DNA from: Rhynchosporium graminicola
Lineage: Eukaryota > Ascomycota > Leotiomycetes > Helotiales > Ploettnerulaceae
Assembly (NCBI GenBank): GCA_900074885.1
Contig: FJUW01000093.1
Coordinates: 30,338-94,337 of the forward strand
Reading direction: 5' to 3'
DNA: 64,000 bases
The translations under genes were made by a program, and so were the position numbers. Numbering within the stretch: the stretch's first letter is position 1; the number at the start of each line of letters is the position of its first letter. This document shows, in pieces, positions 14,001 through 26,916 of this stretch. The notes under the pieces were generated by a model. It was not told the DNA's origin, did no database searches, and saw nothing but the letters and a program-made list of their open reading frames with translations.

Positions 14001-15063
14001 TTCGCTGATAAGAGGTAAGCCGAGTATAGTATAGCGTCTTTATCGTAGTCTATAGAACTCCTTTTTTAATCTCTTATACTCTAATTTATCTTATTAAGTA
14101 GCTATATCGTTTATTATCTCCTTCTCTCTCTTATCTCGCTATTACTACGCAGATATCTACTTCTCTAGTATAAGTAGGTTTAATACTATATACTATAGCT
14201 ATTCAGAGAGTATCTTCTCTCTTACTATACTCTCTAGCTCCTTTAAGGTCTAACTACTACGTATAGTATTCTATGGAATATATAGAAGCTTATATAGCTC
14301 CTGCGCAAGTTCGTCGCCTTCTTCGATAAATACGCCTTTAGTATATAGGGTGAATATGAGGTTATTATTTGACGATTTCTTAATAGATTTGAAAGAGTCT
14401 ACTATCTAACTTTTATAGATCTCCTTAAATAAGGAGTATAAGGGTCTATCTATATAGTCGGAGCTCTTGATTTATCTGATAAGACCTTCTCCCTATTTCT
14501 ATATAGTCTCCGGGTCTAGTAGGTCCTTGCCGGAGTTCGCTAGTATATCGAAAGTATTAACCTCGGGGGTATTATTATCTCTTATTATATTAAAGGTCTG
14601 ATTTATATAAGTGTTTTAGTACTATTCCGAGGTTATCTATAATAGTAGTTATAGAGTTATTCTTAAGTGTTATATTCTTAAGTTATAAGAGAAGCGCTAG
14701 CGTAGCGCGTTCAAGTTTAACTTCGAGTTTTCGGCGTAAATTGAAGTCTTAAAAGCGCGTTATTTAAAGTCGGGTTATAGTAGTAATCGAAGTACGTAGA
14801 AGGTAAGTACGTAGAAGGTAATAGTAGTATAATATACTAGAATTCAAATCCTTTAACTATATCGCAGGTAGAATCCAGGTAAATTATCTTAGTAATTCAA
14901 GTCAAATAGTAAAGAGGAGACCGTGTCTTCTCTAGTACTTAAGCTATTGCTGTAGTAGATATCTCTATTCTTCAAGATTACTAGCGCGCTCTTTTGAGTA
15001 GTCGAAATTCTTAGAATTTGACTGCTTTTAAAGAGTGAAATAATCTATGCGTCTATTGATTAA
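11003..15063 (-). pseudogene. Copia-A gag, protease and integrase remnant
   Basis: On the minus strand at about 11.59-11.72 kb the frame reads V-I-P-I-E-A-H-Y-S-I-S-K-V-E-R-Y-Y-G-P-L, then K-R-A-Y-I-I-I-R-K-E. This is the region after the catalytic Glu in fungal Copia integrases. Upstream (12-15 kb) lies the gag/protease half; 13740-13870 encodes a Lys/Glu/Ala-rich low-complexity run from repeated TTCTTC and TCCTCC triplets. RIP is weaker here than in Gypsy-A: some TG and CA dinucleotides survive. Confidence 0.78.
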
Positions 15064-15256
15064 TATTAGTATCACTCTGTCATAGTACGTATAATTAAGT
15101 AGTCTGCGTGAGCTAAAGTATAGTAGTAATATTAGTAGTATTATCTATTATATCGTGGCTGGCTTTCCTAGTTAGTCGAGACTTCGTAAGGGAGATATAT
15201 CTGGCCGGCTAAACCCCGGTGCAGATACTCGACTAACACGTGACTATAGACTAATA
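15064..15256 (-). repeat. Copia-A LTR, right (5' LTR of element)
   Basis: 193 bp, partner of 194-386. It starts TATTAGTATCAC (G lost to A) and is followed by TSD CTTAG at 15257-15261. Confidence 0.9.
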
Positions 15257-15261
15257 CTTAG

Positions 15262-16154
15262 GTTTAAGGTGTACTATATCTATATATATCTCCTCCATGG
15301 ATCTGGAAGGTCATACACGTGCAGATACCTTATTAACTTTCCGAATAAGTCGGCTTTTCTCATAAGGTATATAAAGGCGAATTTTTCCAGTCTTAAGCTC
15401 TATAAACTTCATACTAGTAACTATGGATTGAATGCGTTATACTACGTTAAAGCTAGCGTAATATATACGTCTATACTAAAGCTCTATATCGACTATAGCT
15501 TACTCTACTATTGCAAGTAAGCTTAAAACCGGAAGGCTAGCGTACCTTGCGCCGAAGGTCTCTTTAATAATAAATAGATCTTTATTAATTATATAGATCT
15601 CCTTCTCCTTAGACGTATAGAGAACAGAACTACGTAAATAACCTTCTAATTTATTCAATTTAGAACCGGAGTATAAGCAGACTAGAGACTATAGGATATA
15701 TAGTATATCGTAGCACTCTAATATACGTACTATACTATCGGTTTTTAGCGCCTTAATCGTATAACTTCTAATCCCGGTAGAGCATAACAGCTTATTAATA
15801 GTAAGTATATACTATAAATCGTCTCTTAGCGTATATAAGGTAAACTTGGAAAGGTCGTTAGATATATGCTCCGTAGCGCCGGTATCGAAGAGCTATCGTG
15901 ACTTATTATAGTAAGAGAATATAGCTATAGAAGCTGTAATAGTAGGGAAACATAGTAAAAGGGCCGCGCCGAAGATACTACTATCGTCGGAATTATTATC
16001 CTTCTCCTTTTTCTTTCTACTACTAGTCTTCTTCTTATTAGTCTTATTAGTCTTACTTTCTCCCTCTTTCTTCTTCAGCTATTCGGTATACGGAATCTAC
16101 TTCTTTCCAGACTTCTCCTTAAACTGTTTCTTCTTCTGCTTATTAACTATAAAG
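15262..16154 (-). pseudogene. Copia-B protease and gag C-terminus remnant
   Basis: On the minus strand around 15840-15900 the frame reads L-F-D-T-G-A-T-E-H-I-S-N-D, the aspartic protease active site of Copia elements (usually W-x-x-D-S/T-G-A-S/T-x-H). Upstream of it (15.98-16.15 kb) is a Lys/Ser/Asn-rich linker such as follows the gag zinc knuckle. The piece joins 188 on its left (after Copia-A removal) and 17432 on its right (after Tc1 removal). Confidence 0.78.
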
Positions 16155-16156
16155 TA

Positions 16157-16234
16157 CAGTGGGGTGCTATAGGTATTTGCACTCCCCCGGTACAAAACGC
16201 TACTAATTTAGTTACTTTAAAGGCTGCTTTAATA
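16157..16234 (+). repeat. Tc1 element left TIR
   Basis: 78 bp, inverted match to 17351-17429; includes TAGGTATTTGCAC and a C-run followed by GGTA. Confidence 0.92.
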
Positions 16235-16258
16235 CTATATCTCTGAAATTTAAACCTC

Positions 16259-17356
16259 TTGATCTATATACTCTCTTCTTTAATTATAGGAGGACGCCGT
16301 GGCCCTGAATTAAGTCCGCAGACGCGGTCTCGAATCTGCGAATTACGCTCTATTAGCTGGTCTTATAATCGAATTCATATAAAACACCCTGAGATTCCGA
16401 AGTTAACTATTGCAAATATATATCAGCAAGAATTAAAACGCGTTAATAATATCTCTTAAGTACGACCTGGTCTAAAGCGTATTATATCAGAAGAGTAACG
16501 TGATCTTTTATACGATATAGCTACTTCTACTCCTTCTGTCTCGTATAAGACCTTTTAAGAAGAGATCGTTCCTAACGCTTCAATTCGATCGATTAAATAC
16601 CTATTTCAAGAGATGAATCTCCGGAAATGATAACGACTAAAACGCCCTGCTCTTATATAAGATCACGTATACGCACGACTAAATTAGGCTCAGAGATATT
16701 GTCGCTTTACGTACTTAAACTAGAGAAGAGTACGGTGGAGCGACGAGTGCTCTATATAACTTGGAAAGGGGTAAAAGCTTAAGTGGGTATTTGTACTAGT
16801 AAGTAAAGGGCAATATTAATAGCGACTAGTACCAGATCTTATATAAGAGCGACGTTATAGTAAATAGAAGAGTAAGATATTTTGAGTAGCTTTTAGCTAT
16901 AGAATACGGATATAACTTATACCTATAGAAGGCGACCCTTTAGCTCTAAAAGGAGGGGTAACTGCGCGTGTATATCAGATAGTTCTTAATTAGTACTTAC
17001 TTCTAATTCTTAGTTTTAGGAGTATATTTATATAAGATAACGCTCCGATTCATACGGTATATATTATACGGGACTAGTTTATAATACGAGGTATTGACGT
17101 GATGGACTAGCCTCTTTATAGCCCTGATTTGAACCCGATCGAGAATCTGTAGGCTCTTTTGAACGCAGAGATCTATATACTATATCCGGAACTTATTAGC
17201 GCACCTAATATAGTAGAAACACTTGATCTTCTGATTAGGTGTGTAATTGATACTTAGGAGAGACTTAGAGAAGTATTATTAAATAAGTTAATAGATATAA
17301 TAGTTCATAGAGTAGAAGCTATAATTAAGGCAGAAGGGTGGTATACGAAATATTAA
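16259..17356 (+). pseudogene. Tc1-type transposase, one frame, broken by stops
   Basis: One reading frame runs from 16259 to the TAA at 17354-17356 with no net frameshift (366 codons) but many stops, the first at 16457. It opens with an HTH region (E-L-S-P-Q-T-R-S-R-I-C-E-L-R), continues with a second HTH and Arg-rich linker, and carries all three catalytic residues: W-S-D-E-C, then D-N-A-P-I-H (17036), then S-P-D-L-N-P-I-E-N. There are 34 residues between the last D and E, so it is DD34E. The end reads E-G-W-Y-T-K-Y and overlaps the right TIR by 6 bases. Damage is by point C-to-T or G-to-A change only. Confidence 0.88.
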
Positions 17357-17429
17357 AGCAGCCTTTAAAGTAACTAAATTGGTGGCGTTTTATACCGGGG
17401 GGGGTGCAAATACCTATGGCACTCTACTG
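17351..17429 (+). repeat. Tc1 element right TIR
   Basis: 79 bp, inverted match to 16157-16234, with eight Gs where the left end's C-run is interrupted by a T. Confidence 0.92.
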
Positions 17430-17431
17430 TA

Positions 17432-17494
17432 GTTCTCTAGAGAGTGCTTTAGTGATAGCTATTTATAGTACTTATAAGGAGGTCTAGTTTAATC
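17432..17494 (-). pseudogene. Copia-B gag zinc-knuckle fragment
   Basis: A short piece of Copia-B trapped between the Tc1 element and Gypsy-B. Minus-strand translation gives a stretch resembling a degraded CCHC knuckle (K-Y-Y-K-stop-L-S-L-K-H). TSD TTTAC follows at 17495-17499. Confidence 0.5.
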
Positions 17495-17499
17495 TTTAC

Positions 17500-17734
17500 T
17501 ATGACGACTAGTCAGGTTTGGAGGTTTCTCCCTATTAGTAGAAACACTTACTGCTAAGCGAGATTACACGAGTAGAGTTTAGGGGCCACTTTTCATATAT
17601 ATACTTCAATTCACTCTCTACTTCTTCACTCCTTAGTTATAGATTCTTAAGTGATTCTTACTACTTTATATTTATAGTAATATAAGGTCTTATTACTCAG
17701 GTAGTTTTAAGACCTTTCTAGAGTAAGCGTTATA
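17500..17734 (+). repeat. Gypsy-B 5' LTR
   Basis: 235 bp, starts TATGACGACT and ends CGTTATA. Comparison with family copies at 62183 (TGTGACGACT) and 26850 shows the original TGTGACG...CGTCACA ends. Confidence 0.92.
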
Positions 17735-20700
17735 TTATCTATAACTCTTTTACCTACGTCTAGGAAGATAGTAAATATCTACTTATATTATACCTCTATA
17801 CCTAGAGCTACTAAACGCAAGAGACTATACTATATAGAGAAGGCCTATACTAAGTATAAACTTGAAGAATAGCACCTAAACCGAAGTAACCTAAGTCCGA
17901 TAAATCGACTACTGGTTCTCCGACTCCCTCTACCTCCTATTCTTTAGCGACTCGTAATACTCGCCGTAACCTATCTCTCTCTATAGTAGAGAGTACTCGC
18001 GACGACGCCTCGTCCGATTTAAGCTCCCTAACTCCTACTATAATCAACGAACTCACTGAGTCGCTAAACCTTCCCGATAATACTCTTATATTAATAGTAA
18101 CTATAAGTAACTCATAGGAAGACCGCGCTTACTAGCTATAAGAGGTAGAAAGGAAGCTCGCGGAAGAGAGATAATTAAACGCTGACTTATCTATAGAACT
18201 ACGCTAGTTACGGGACGAGTTCCTGGAACTACGCTAGTTAACTACTTAGCGCTCTACTAAGTCTATATCATTTAATAACGTTTAATCGCGTATAATACTA
18301 CTACTATTAATTGAAGAAGATAATACTACTCTTACGCCTAATAATCGTCGTCGAGAACAATCTACTAGAGGAATATCGTTAATATTATACGCTACGCGTA
18401 TAGAGAAGATACTAAACCTTCTAAATAAGCTCTCTAATAGAATCGACTACTTTCTAAAACTCTAGGAAATATAGATACGTAATGCCCTCTGGCGCTACTC
18501 TAGCTACTTTATCGACGAAGATTACTATAAAGATTAGTTACTTAACTAAACGGAAGAGATAGCTAGAACCTACTTAGAACTCTTATTCTTAGAACTAGAA
18601 TATAATAAAGAAAGAAGTATAATCGATTCACTCGATATGATCACTTAACTCGTCTCCTTCTTATCTAATCTATACGACTAATAAACTATAAGAGCTAGCT
18701 ACTCCGCGCTAAAGATAGATTATAAGTAGACCTTCTAGATATTCTACTACAAGTTTCGTATACTAACTTATAAAGCTAGAGTAAATAATCAATCGACTCT
18801 GAAAATAGACTTATAAGAGAAGCTACCTATATAGCTACGGAAATAGCTCTTCTAATAGTACCGAACGTTAAGGATACTAGAAGAATACGTTAAGGCTATA
18901 TAAGCTAAAGACTAAGGTTAATTTATTGAAAAGACCTACTATTCCGAGTCTTCGGCTAAGGCTAGCGCGACTCGGGAACGCCCTATAAATACCTCCTCCT
19001 AGCGCCGTAGTACTAACTCCTCTTCTTATTTGCAAATTAGTCTTCTTACGCCCGAGAACACTAGTGCAACTAGTAAATAAGTACTATACTCTATACGAAA
19101 TAATATACCTTATGCATAATCGCTAGCGAATACTCCTTATTACTTTACGCCTACCTTATACTTACGCTTATCGTCAGCTCGACCTAATACTCCGCATCGA
19201 ATCAATATAATTAACGCTAATAATAACGTTAATAGCGAGCTAGAAGATAATAATAATAAAGAAATATATAATAACGCCTAAGAGTATATTAAACTGCTAG
19301 TAAAAGACTATACCTAGGGAAAGACTCCTTCCTAAGTAGTATACGAGATATACGATATCTTAACCTTATGAAGCTTCTTAGTAGTTAATCGTTTAATATA
19401 CGTGCTACTCTTACTAAGAATAGACTCTCGTATAAGCTACTCGTACTTCTCGATTCTGGAGCTAATAGATACTATTTTATTAATTATTCTTTTCTTAAAT
19501 CCCTTTCCTTCTTCTTAAAACCTTTAATTTACTCTTTACTAAACGCAATTCTTATTAAAGGCTTTAATAGCGTTAATAGTAGTACTATTAGTCACTATAC
19601 GATACTTAATTTAATAGTAGATCGTCGCGTTTAGGTATTTACCCCCTTTCTTATTACTACTCTCGGAAACTATAGTATTATACTCGGAAGGACCTGGCTT
19701 TTAGAATATTAAGTACTCTTAGATACCTCTAAATAATAGATTATTTAGCTACTATATACTCCTCCTAGTAACGTTTATAGCTCTCCGATCGAGATTAAGG
19801 ACTTATATAAATACTATATCTACTAGCGCTACTAATACGATACTAACGAACGAAACGAACGCCTTAATTAGTTCTGGGAAGCGTACAAGGAATAGCGAAG
19901 CGTAGCTAACTCTCCTATTAATATTCGAGCTATTATTAACTCTATCTCTATTATTAAATAACTATTACTAGCTCGGAAGCGTATTTCTAGGGAGACTTAT
20001 AGCTATAAAAATATCTAAAACTCTCTCTTAGAGAGTATTCTATAGGTAACTAACTCTCTATTACTACTGCCGATCAGTTAGGACCGTTTCTCCGGCGTTT
20101 ATACTACTTATTATAGATATAACGAGCCTAAGTGTTTATTATCTAAAGAATAAGAATAGAGTAGTAAAGAGAAGTCTTTATACTCTAGAGAAGCTACTAA
20201 TATACGGCCGAAGTGCGTACGATTTAGTAATATTATCGCTTATATTCTATATGAATCTCTACTTTAACTCTAATTAGAAGTCTCTATATTAAAGACTTAC
20301 GTATAAGACTACGCCTATATAATTTATACTATAGATTAATAGTTACTCGGGATACTATCTCACGACTTAATAGAAGCTACTTAAAGTATAAATATAGCTA
20401 CTACGATATTTCGGAAGCGATAAAGATCACCTCGTGTGCTTAGACCTCTTCTAGAGCCTCTTACGCTAGAGATTTATACGATTAGCAGCTTAGCTTTCTA
20501 TCTCTTATATAAACGCTAGAAGTCTTTTAACGATAAGATCTTCTCTATTACTCTTCACGAGATAGATAAGCTTCTTAACGACCGAATTATAGTTCAGTAA
20601 CGTAATACTACTATCGTATCTTTGACTATCGACCTTACGGAACGTCGCAAAACCGCCTAGTAATTTACTATTAGCTTAAGCGAATTAGATTCAGAACTAT

Positions 20701-23700
20701 AGATCCCTTACGAGTATAGCTAGTAGGTATACGTCTTTTCTAAGGAAGCTAGTGATATTCTCCCTTCTTATCGCTTATGCGATCACCGAATTGAGCTTAA
20801 GGAAGGGGCCGAGAAGAACCTTAAATACTCTCCCTTATATAAGATATTAGCTGAAGAACTTGAAGTCGTTAAGGCGTATATTACTAATAACTTAGCTAAA
20901 GGTTTTATTAAACCTTCTTAAGTACTATATACTATACTTATTCTTTTTATTAAGAAAGCTAATAAAAGTCTAAGATTCTGTATCGACTTTCGCGTACTTA
21001 ATAACCTTACGAGGAAGGATTAATATCTACTACTATTAATCGATAAAACGCTAGCTAGAATCTCTACTACTAAGATATTCACTAAACTAGATATTTGCTA
21101 AGCGTTCTACCGAATTCGAATAGATCTAGCCTCTGAAGAGTATATGACCTTCCGGACCTGTTATAGTATATATAAGTGTAAGGTACTCTCTTTCGGTCTG
21201 ACTAATAGCCCTGCGATATACTAGCGATATATGAATAATATCTTATTCGATTACTTAGATAACTTCTATATAGTATATCTAGATAATATTCTGATCTATT
21301 CTGACGAGTTACTATAGTACTAATTATACGTATATAAGGTGCTATAACGATTATAAGACGCTAGATTATAAGCTAACCTTAAGAAGTATAAATTCAATAT
21401 TACTTGTACTAAATACCTTAGATTTATTATCTCTACTTCTAGGATTAAGGTAGACCTTAAGAAAGTTGATATTATATAATCTTAGAATTACTTGATAATA
21501 ATTAAAGGCGTATAATCGTTCTTAGGCTTTTATAACTTCTACTGACGATTTATTAAGGACTATAGAATTATCGCAAAACCTCTTATATAACTTACTAAAA
21601 ATAATATATCCTTTCAGTTCGCTAGGGAGTATAAAGATACCTTTAATTACCTAAAGCACGCTCTCACTTCGGTACTACTCCTCTACTACTATTAGTAATA
21701 TCTACCTTATATGATCGAAATAGACGCTAGTGATAGAGTAATAGCAGGTGTGCTATCGTAATAGCACGACGAAGACTAGTTCCTAGTAGCTTATTTCTCT
21801 AAGACTATATTACCTGCCGAGCTTAATTACGCTATCTATAATAAGGAAATACTCGTAATTATACGATCTTTCGGTAACTGGAGATCTGAGCTTATAGGCG
21901 TACTGTATCAGATCTGTATTATTACTAATTATAAATCTCTTAGGTACTTTATAACCTCTAAATAGCTGAACGTATAATAAGCACGATAGGCCGAATTACT
22001 TGCAGATTATAACTTTATAATTACCTATCGACCTGGGAAGTATAATCTACTCGCTAATACTCTCTCTCGTAGAACAGATAAATTAGATAACTAGAATAAC
22101 GCTAAAAGAACTTAGCGTTTATAGTAGCTACTATACGAAGACTAAATCGATCTAGTACTATTTATAAGTAACCTCCGGAATAGCTCTGACTCTATAGATA
22201 ACTTTAAGCTTATTAACGCCTTAGAAGTCGCTGACCTATCGCTAGTCTTTTCTATAGTATAGTAAGTACTTAACGCTAATCGTACTACGCTATTACTCTA
22301 AGTACTACGGAAATAAGCTCTCTCTGCTACTCCTAGAAAACTGACTATAGAAAAAGATCTTCTACTCTATAAAAGAAGACTAATTATACTTAACGTTTTA
22401 TACCTTCATATGCTACTTATACGCGAAGTATATAACTAATTAGAGACTACTTATCTAAGTGCAAAGAAGACCTTATAACTACTAGTATTATAATACTAGT
22501 AGTACGGAATCGCTTTAACTATTAACTAGTATTACTATAACTATTATACTTGCTGACGAATTCAAGTGCCGCGTAATAAGAAACCGGGCCTCCTCTAACT
22601 TCTGCCTGTACTATCGCGTCTATAGAAGTATATTATAGTTAACTACTATAGCTTTAACTATAATAAATATAGCTATAATAACATTCTCGTATTTATCGAC
22701 CGTTTTAGTAAATAAGTAATTAGTATTCTATACCGAAAGACCTCCGATACGCGCGACCTTATAAAGCTTTACTTATACTACGTATACTGCTATTTCGGAG
22801 CTCTATTAATAATTACCTCTGATAGAGAGCTTTAATTCGTTTCCTGTTTTTAGACTATAGTTATTACGATTCTTAGCACTAAAAGATAGCTTTCTGCAGC
22901 AGACTACCTGTAAATAGATAGCTAAATAGAGATCTATAATTAATATCTCTAACGTAGATTACGACTTTTTATCTCTTACTATTAAGATAACTAGTCGGAA
23001 TTCTTACCTATTATAGACTACGCTTAGATAACTCTCCCTTACGAATCCCTTAGAGATCTCTTACCTTTTGAAGTTATTTATAGATATATACCCCGCGTTA
23101 ATTAGAATTAGAAAGACCTACTTAACTCTACTATACCTGCTAATAAGTTAAATACTTAGTAAGCTCTAGATTACGCTAATCGTCTGCGCGACGCTTAGAC
23201 TACTACTTAATTAAGCCTCTAATATACTTAAGCTAAGATATCCTAATCCTATAATTGCTTACGCTATAAAGTCGACTTCACTATAGACGACCTTATCTAG
23301 CTAGATATACGCTACTTTACGAGTACTCGACCTAGTAAAAAACTCGACTTCTTAACTAATAGACCCTTCTATATAATTAAAAAAGTCGGAAGCTCTTATT
23401 ATCTAGAGCTCCCTACTAGTATAAAAGTATATAACGTATTCCCTGCTACTAAGCTACGGAAGTATCCAAACGACCCCTTACTAGGATAAACCTTACTACC
23501 GCTACTACTTATTAATATTACTAGTGATAATAAATAGGAGATCGAAGATATACTTCCGTGCTGTAAGTAGCGTAATAGCCTCTTATACCGAGTTTCCTAG
23601 TTAAATCAAGACGTCGATCTTATATAGTACGACGCTATAGACGTTAAATACGCTCCCGCTAAGCTATAATAATTCCACTTTAATAACTTAACGCAAGCTA

Positions 23701-26700
23701 GACCTCCTGCTAAACTACCTGATTAGCTGAAAGCTTTCTATAATAGAATTAATAATTACGACTACCTTAATAATAATAAGGAAATAGACTAACGCTCGAG
23801 GGCGAGCTTTTTTCGGAGGGGGGAGTAGTATAATAACTAGTCAGGTTTAGAGGTTTCTCCCTATTAGTAGAAACACTTACTACTAAGCGAGATTANGTAT
23901 ATTACTAATAACTTAGCTAAAGGTTTTATTAAACCTTCTTAAGTACTATATACTATACTTATTCTTTTTATTAAGAAAGCTAATAAAAGTCTAAGATTCT
24001 GTATCGACTTTCGCGTACTTAATAACCTTACGAGGAAGGATTAATATCTACTACTATTAATCGATAAAACGCTAGCTAGAATCTCTACTACTAAGATATT
24101 CACTAAACTAGATATTTGCTAAGCGTTCTACCGAATTCGAATAGATCTAGCCTCTGAAGAGTATATGACCTTCCGGACCTGTTATAGTATATATAAGTGT
24201 AAGGTACTCTCTTTCGGTCTGACTAATAGCCCTGCGATATACTAGCGATATATGAATAATATCTTATTCGATTACTTAGATAACTTCTATATAGTATATC
24301 TAGATAATATTCTGATCTATTCTGACGAGTTACTATAGTACTAATTATACGTATATAAGGTGCTATAACGATTATAAGACGCTAGATTATAAGCTAACCT
24401 TAAGAAGTATAAATTCAATATTACTTGTACTAAATACCTTAGATTTATTATCTCTACTTCTAGGATTAAGGTAGACCTTAAGAAAGTTGATATTATATAA
24501 TCTTAGAATTACTTGATAATAATTAAAGGCGTATAATCGTTCTTAGGCTTTTATAACTTCTACTGACGATTTATTAAGGACTATAGAATTATCGCAAAAC
24601 CTCTTATATAACTTACTAAAAATAATATATCCTTTCAGTTCGCTAGGGAGTATAAAGATACCTTTAATTACCTAAAGCACGCTCTCACTTCGGTACTACT
24701 CCTCTACTACTATTAGTAATATCTACCTTATATGATCGAAATAGACGCTAGTGATAGAGTAATAGCAGGTGTGCTATCGTAATAGCACGACGAAGACTAG
24801 TTCCTAGTAGCTTATTTCTCTAAGACTATATTACCTGCCGAGCTTAATTACGCTATCTATAATAAGGAAATACTCGTAATTATACGATCTTTCGGTAACT
24901 GGAGATCTGAGCTTATAGGCGTACTGTATCAGATCTGTATTATTACTAATTATAAATCTCTTAGGTACTTTATAACCTCTAAATAGCTGAACGTATAATA
25001 AGCACGATAGGCCGAATTACTTGCAGATTATAACTTTATAATTACCTATCGACCTGGGAAGTATAATCTACTCGCTAATACTCTCTCTCGTAGAACAGAT
25101 AAATTAGATAACTAGAATAACGCTAAAAGAACTTAGCGTTTATAGTAGCTACTATACGAAGACTAAATCGATCTAGTACTATTTATAAGTAACCTCCGGA
25201 ATAGCTCTGACTCTATAGATAACTTTAAGCTTATTAACGCCTTAGAAGTCGCTGACCTATCGCTAGTCTTTTCTATAGTATAGTAAGTACTTAACGCTAA
25301 TCGTACTACGCTATTACTCTAAGTACTACGGAAATAAGCTCTCTCTGCTACTCCTAGAAAACTGACTATAGAAAAAGATCTTCTACTCTATAAAAGAAGA
25401 CTAATTATACTTAACGTTTTATACCTTCATATGCTACTTATACGCGAAGTATATAACTAATTAGAGACTACTTATCTAAGTGCAAAGAAGACCTTATAAC
25501 TACTAGTATTATAATACTAGTAGTACGGAATCGCTTTAACTATTAACTAGTATTACTATAACTATTATACTTGCTGACGAATTCAAGTGCCGCGTAATAA
25601 GAAACCGGGCCTCCTCTAACTTCTGCCTGTACTATCGCGTCTATAGAAGTATATTATAGTTAACTACTATAGCTTTAACTATAATAAATATAGCTATAAT
25701 AACATTCTCGTATTTATCGACCGTTTTAGTAAATAAGTAATTAGTATTCTATACCAAAAGACCTCCGATACGCGCGACCTTATAAAGCTTTACTTATACT
25801 ACGTATACTGCTATTTCGGAGCTCTATTAATAATTACCTCTGATAGAGAGCTTTAATTCGTTTCCTGTTTTTAGACTATAGTTATTACGATTCTTAGCAC
25901 TAAAAGATAGCTTTCTGCAGCAGACTACCTGTAAATAGATAGCTAAATAGAGATCTATAATTAATATCTCTAACGTAGATTACGACTTTTTATCTCTTAC
26001 TATTAAGATAACTAGTCGGAATTCTTACCTATTATAGACTACGCTTAGATAACTCTCCCTTACGAATCCCTTAGAGATCTCTTACCTTTTGAAGTTATTT
26101 ATAGATATATACCCCGCGTTAATTAGAATTAGAAAGACCTACTTAACTCTACTATACCTGCTAATAAGTTAAATACTTAGTAAGCTCTAGATTACGCTAA
26201 TCGTCTGCGCGACGCTTAGACTACTACTTAATTAAGCCTCTAATATACTTAAGCTAAGATATCCTAATCCTATAATTGCTTACGCTATAAAGTCGACTTC
26301 ACTATAGACGACCTTATCTAGCTAGATATACGCTACTTTACGAGTACTCGACCTAGTAAAAAACTCGACTTCTTAACTAATAGACCCTTCTATATAATTA
26401 AAAAAGTCGGAAGCTCTTATTATCTAGAGCTCCCTACTAGTATAAAAGTATATAACGTATTCCCTGCTACTAAGCTACGGAAGTATCCAAACGACCCCTT
26501 ACTAGGATAAACCTTACTACCGCTACTACTTATTAATATTACTAGTGATAATAAATAGGAGATCGAAGATATACTTCCGTGCTGTAAGTAGCGTAATAGC
26601 CTCTTATACCGAGTTTCCTAGTTAAATCAAGACGTCGATCTTATATAGTACGACGCTATAGACGTTAAATACGCTCCCGCTAAGCTATAATAATTCCACT

Positions 26701-26849
26701 TTAATAACTTAACGCAAGCTAGACCTCCTGCTAAACTACCTGATTAGCTGAAAGCTTTCTATAATAGAATTAATAATTACGACTACCTTAATAATAATAA
26801 GGAAATAGACTAACGCTCGAGGGCGAGCTTTTTTCGGAGGGGGGAGTAG
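17735..26849 (+). pseudogene. Gypsy-B gag-pol remnant
   Basis: Landmarks on the plus strand: protease L-V-L-L-D-S-G-A-N at about 19440-19466; RT fingers I-L-F-I-K-K-A-N-K-S-L-R-F-C-I-D-F-R at about 20940-21000; RT active site V-Y-L-D-N-I-L-I-Y-S at about 21273-21302; RNase H I-D-A-S-D near 21720; L-S-R after RNase H near 22060; integrase F-I-D-R-F-S-K near 22690; integrase tail G-P-F-Y-I-I-K-K near 23365. The second RT Asp has become Asn, as in Gypsy-A. Q and W codons read as stops throughout, so no protein can be made. Everything from RT to the LTR start is repeated after the N. Confidence 0.85.
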
Positions 26850-26916
26850 TATAATAACTAGTCAGGTTTAGAGGTTTCTCCCTATTAGTAGAAACACTTA
26901 CTACTAAGCGAGATTA
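20876..26916. repeat. Direct duplication (3020 bp) around a single N at 23896
   Basis: 20876-23895 equals 23897-26916 at offset 3021; one difference seen is G at 22735 against A at 25756. The first copy stops 67 bases into a 3' LTR (23829-23895), exactly at the N, and the second begins mid-pol. No retrotransposon process makes that structure; overlap of two contigs does. Confidence 0.92.

Larger units (their letters stand above)
194..15256 (-). mobile_element. Copia-A LTR retrotransposon, minus strand, split by Gypsy-A
   Basis: Two 193-bp LTRs (194-386, 15064-15256) bound this element, and the target duplication CTTAG lies at 189-193 and 15257-15261. Without the nested Gypsy-A and one of its TTAAG copies the element is about 6.2 kb, normal for Copia. 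On the minus strand the order is gag, protease, integrase (about 11.4-12.5 kb), then RT and RNase H (about 0.4-2.1 kb), which is the Copia order. All frames are full of stops at former CAA/CAG/CGA/TGG codons. It sits in the integrase of the older Copia-B. Confidence 0.88.
16157..17429 (+). mobile_element. Tc1/mariner DNA transposon (DD34E), full length, dead
   Basis: The 1273-bp element is flanked by TA (16155-16156, 17430-17431), the Tc1/mariner target duplication. Its terminal inverted repeats are long, 78 bp on the left and 79 bp on the right, with outer CAGTGGGGTGC / CAGTAGAGTGCC. Apart from one C-run length difference, the mismatches between them are transitions. The inside codes for one transposase frame on the plus strand. 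It is inserted in the gag-protease linker of Copia-B. Confidence 0.93.

Noticed and set aside
15269..15520. 83-codon open frame after Copia-A
   Set aside because: It runs antisense to the Copia-B pol remnant and is rich in Tyr, Leu and Ile as expected of AT-rich noise.
20876..26916. A real tandem duplication of Gypsy-B pol
   Set aside because: The breakpoint is exactly at a lone N and the structure (partial LTR followed by mid-pol) fits overlapping contig ends.
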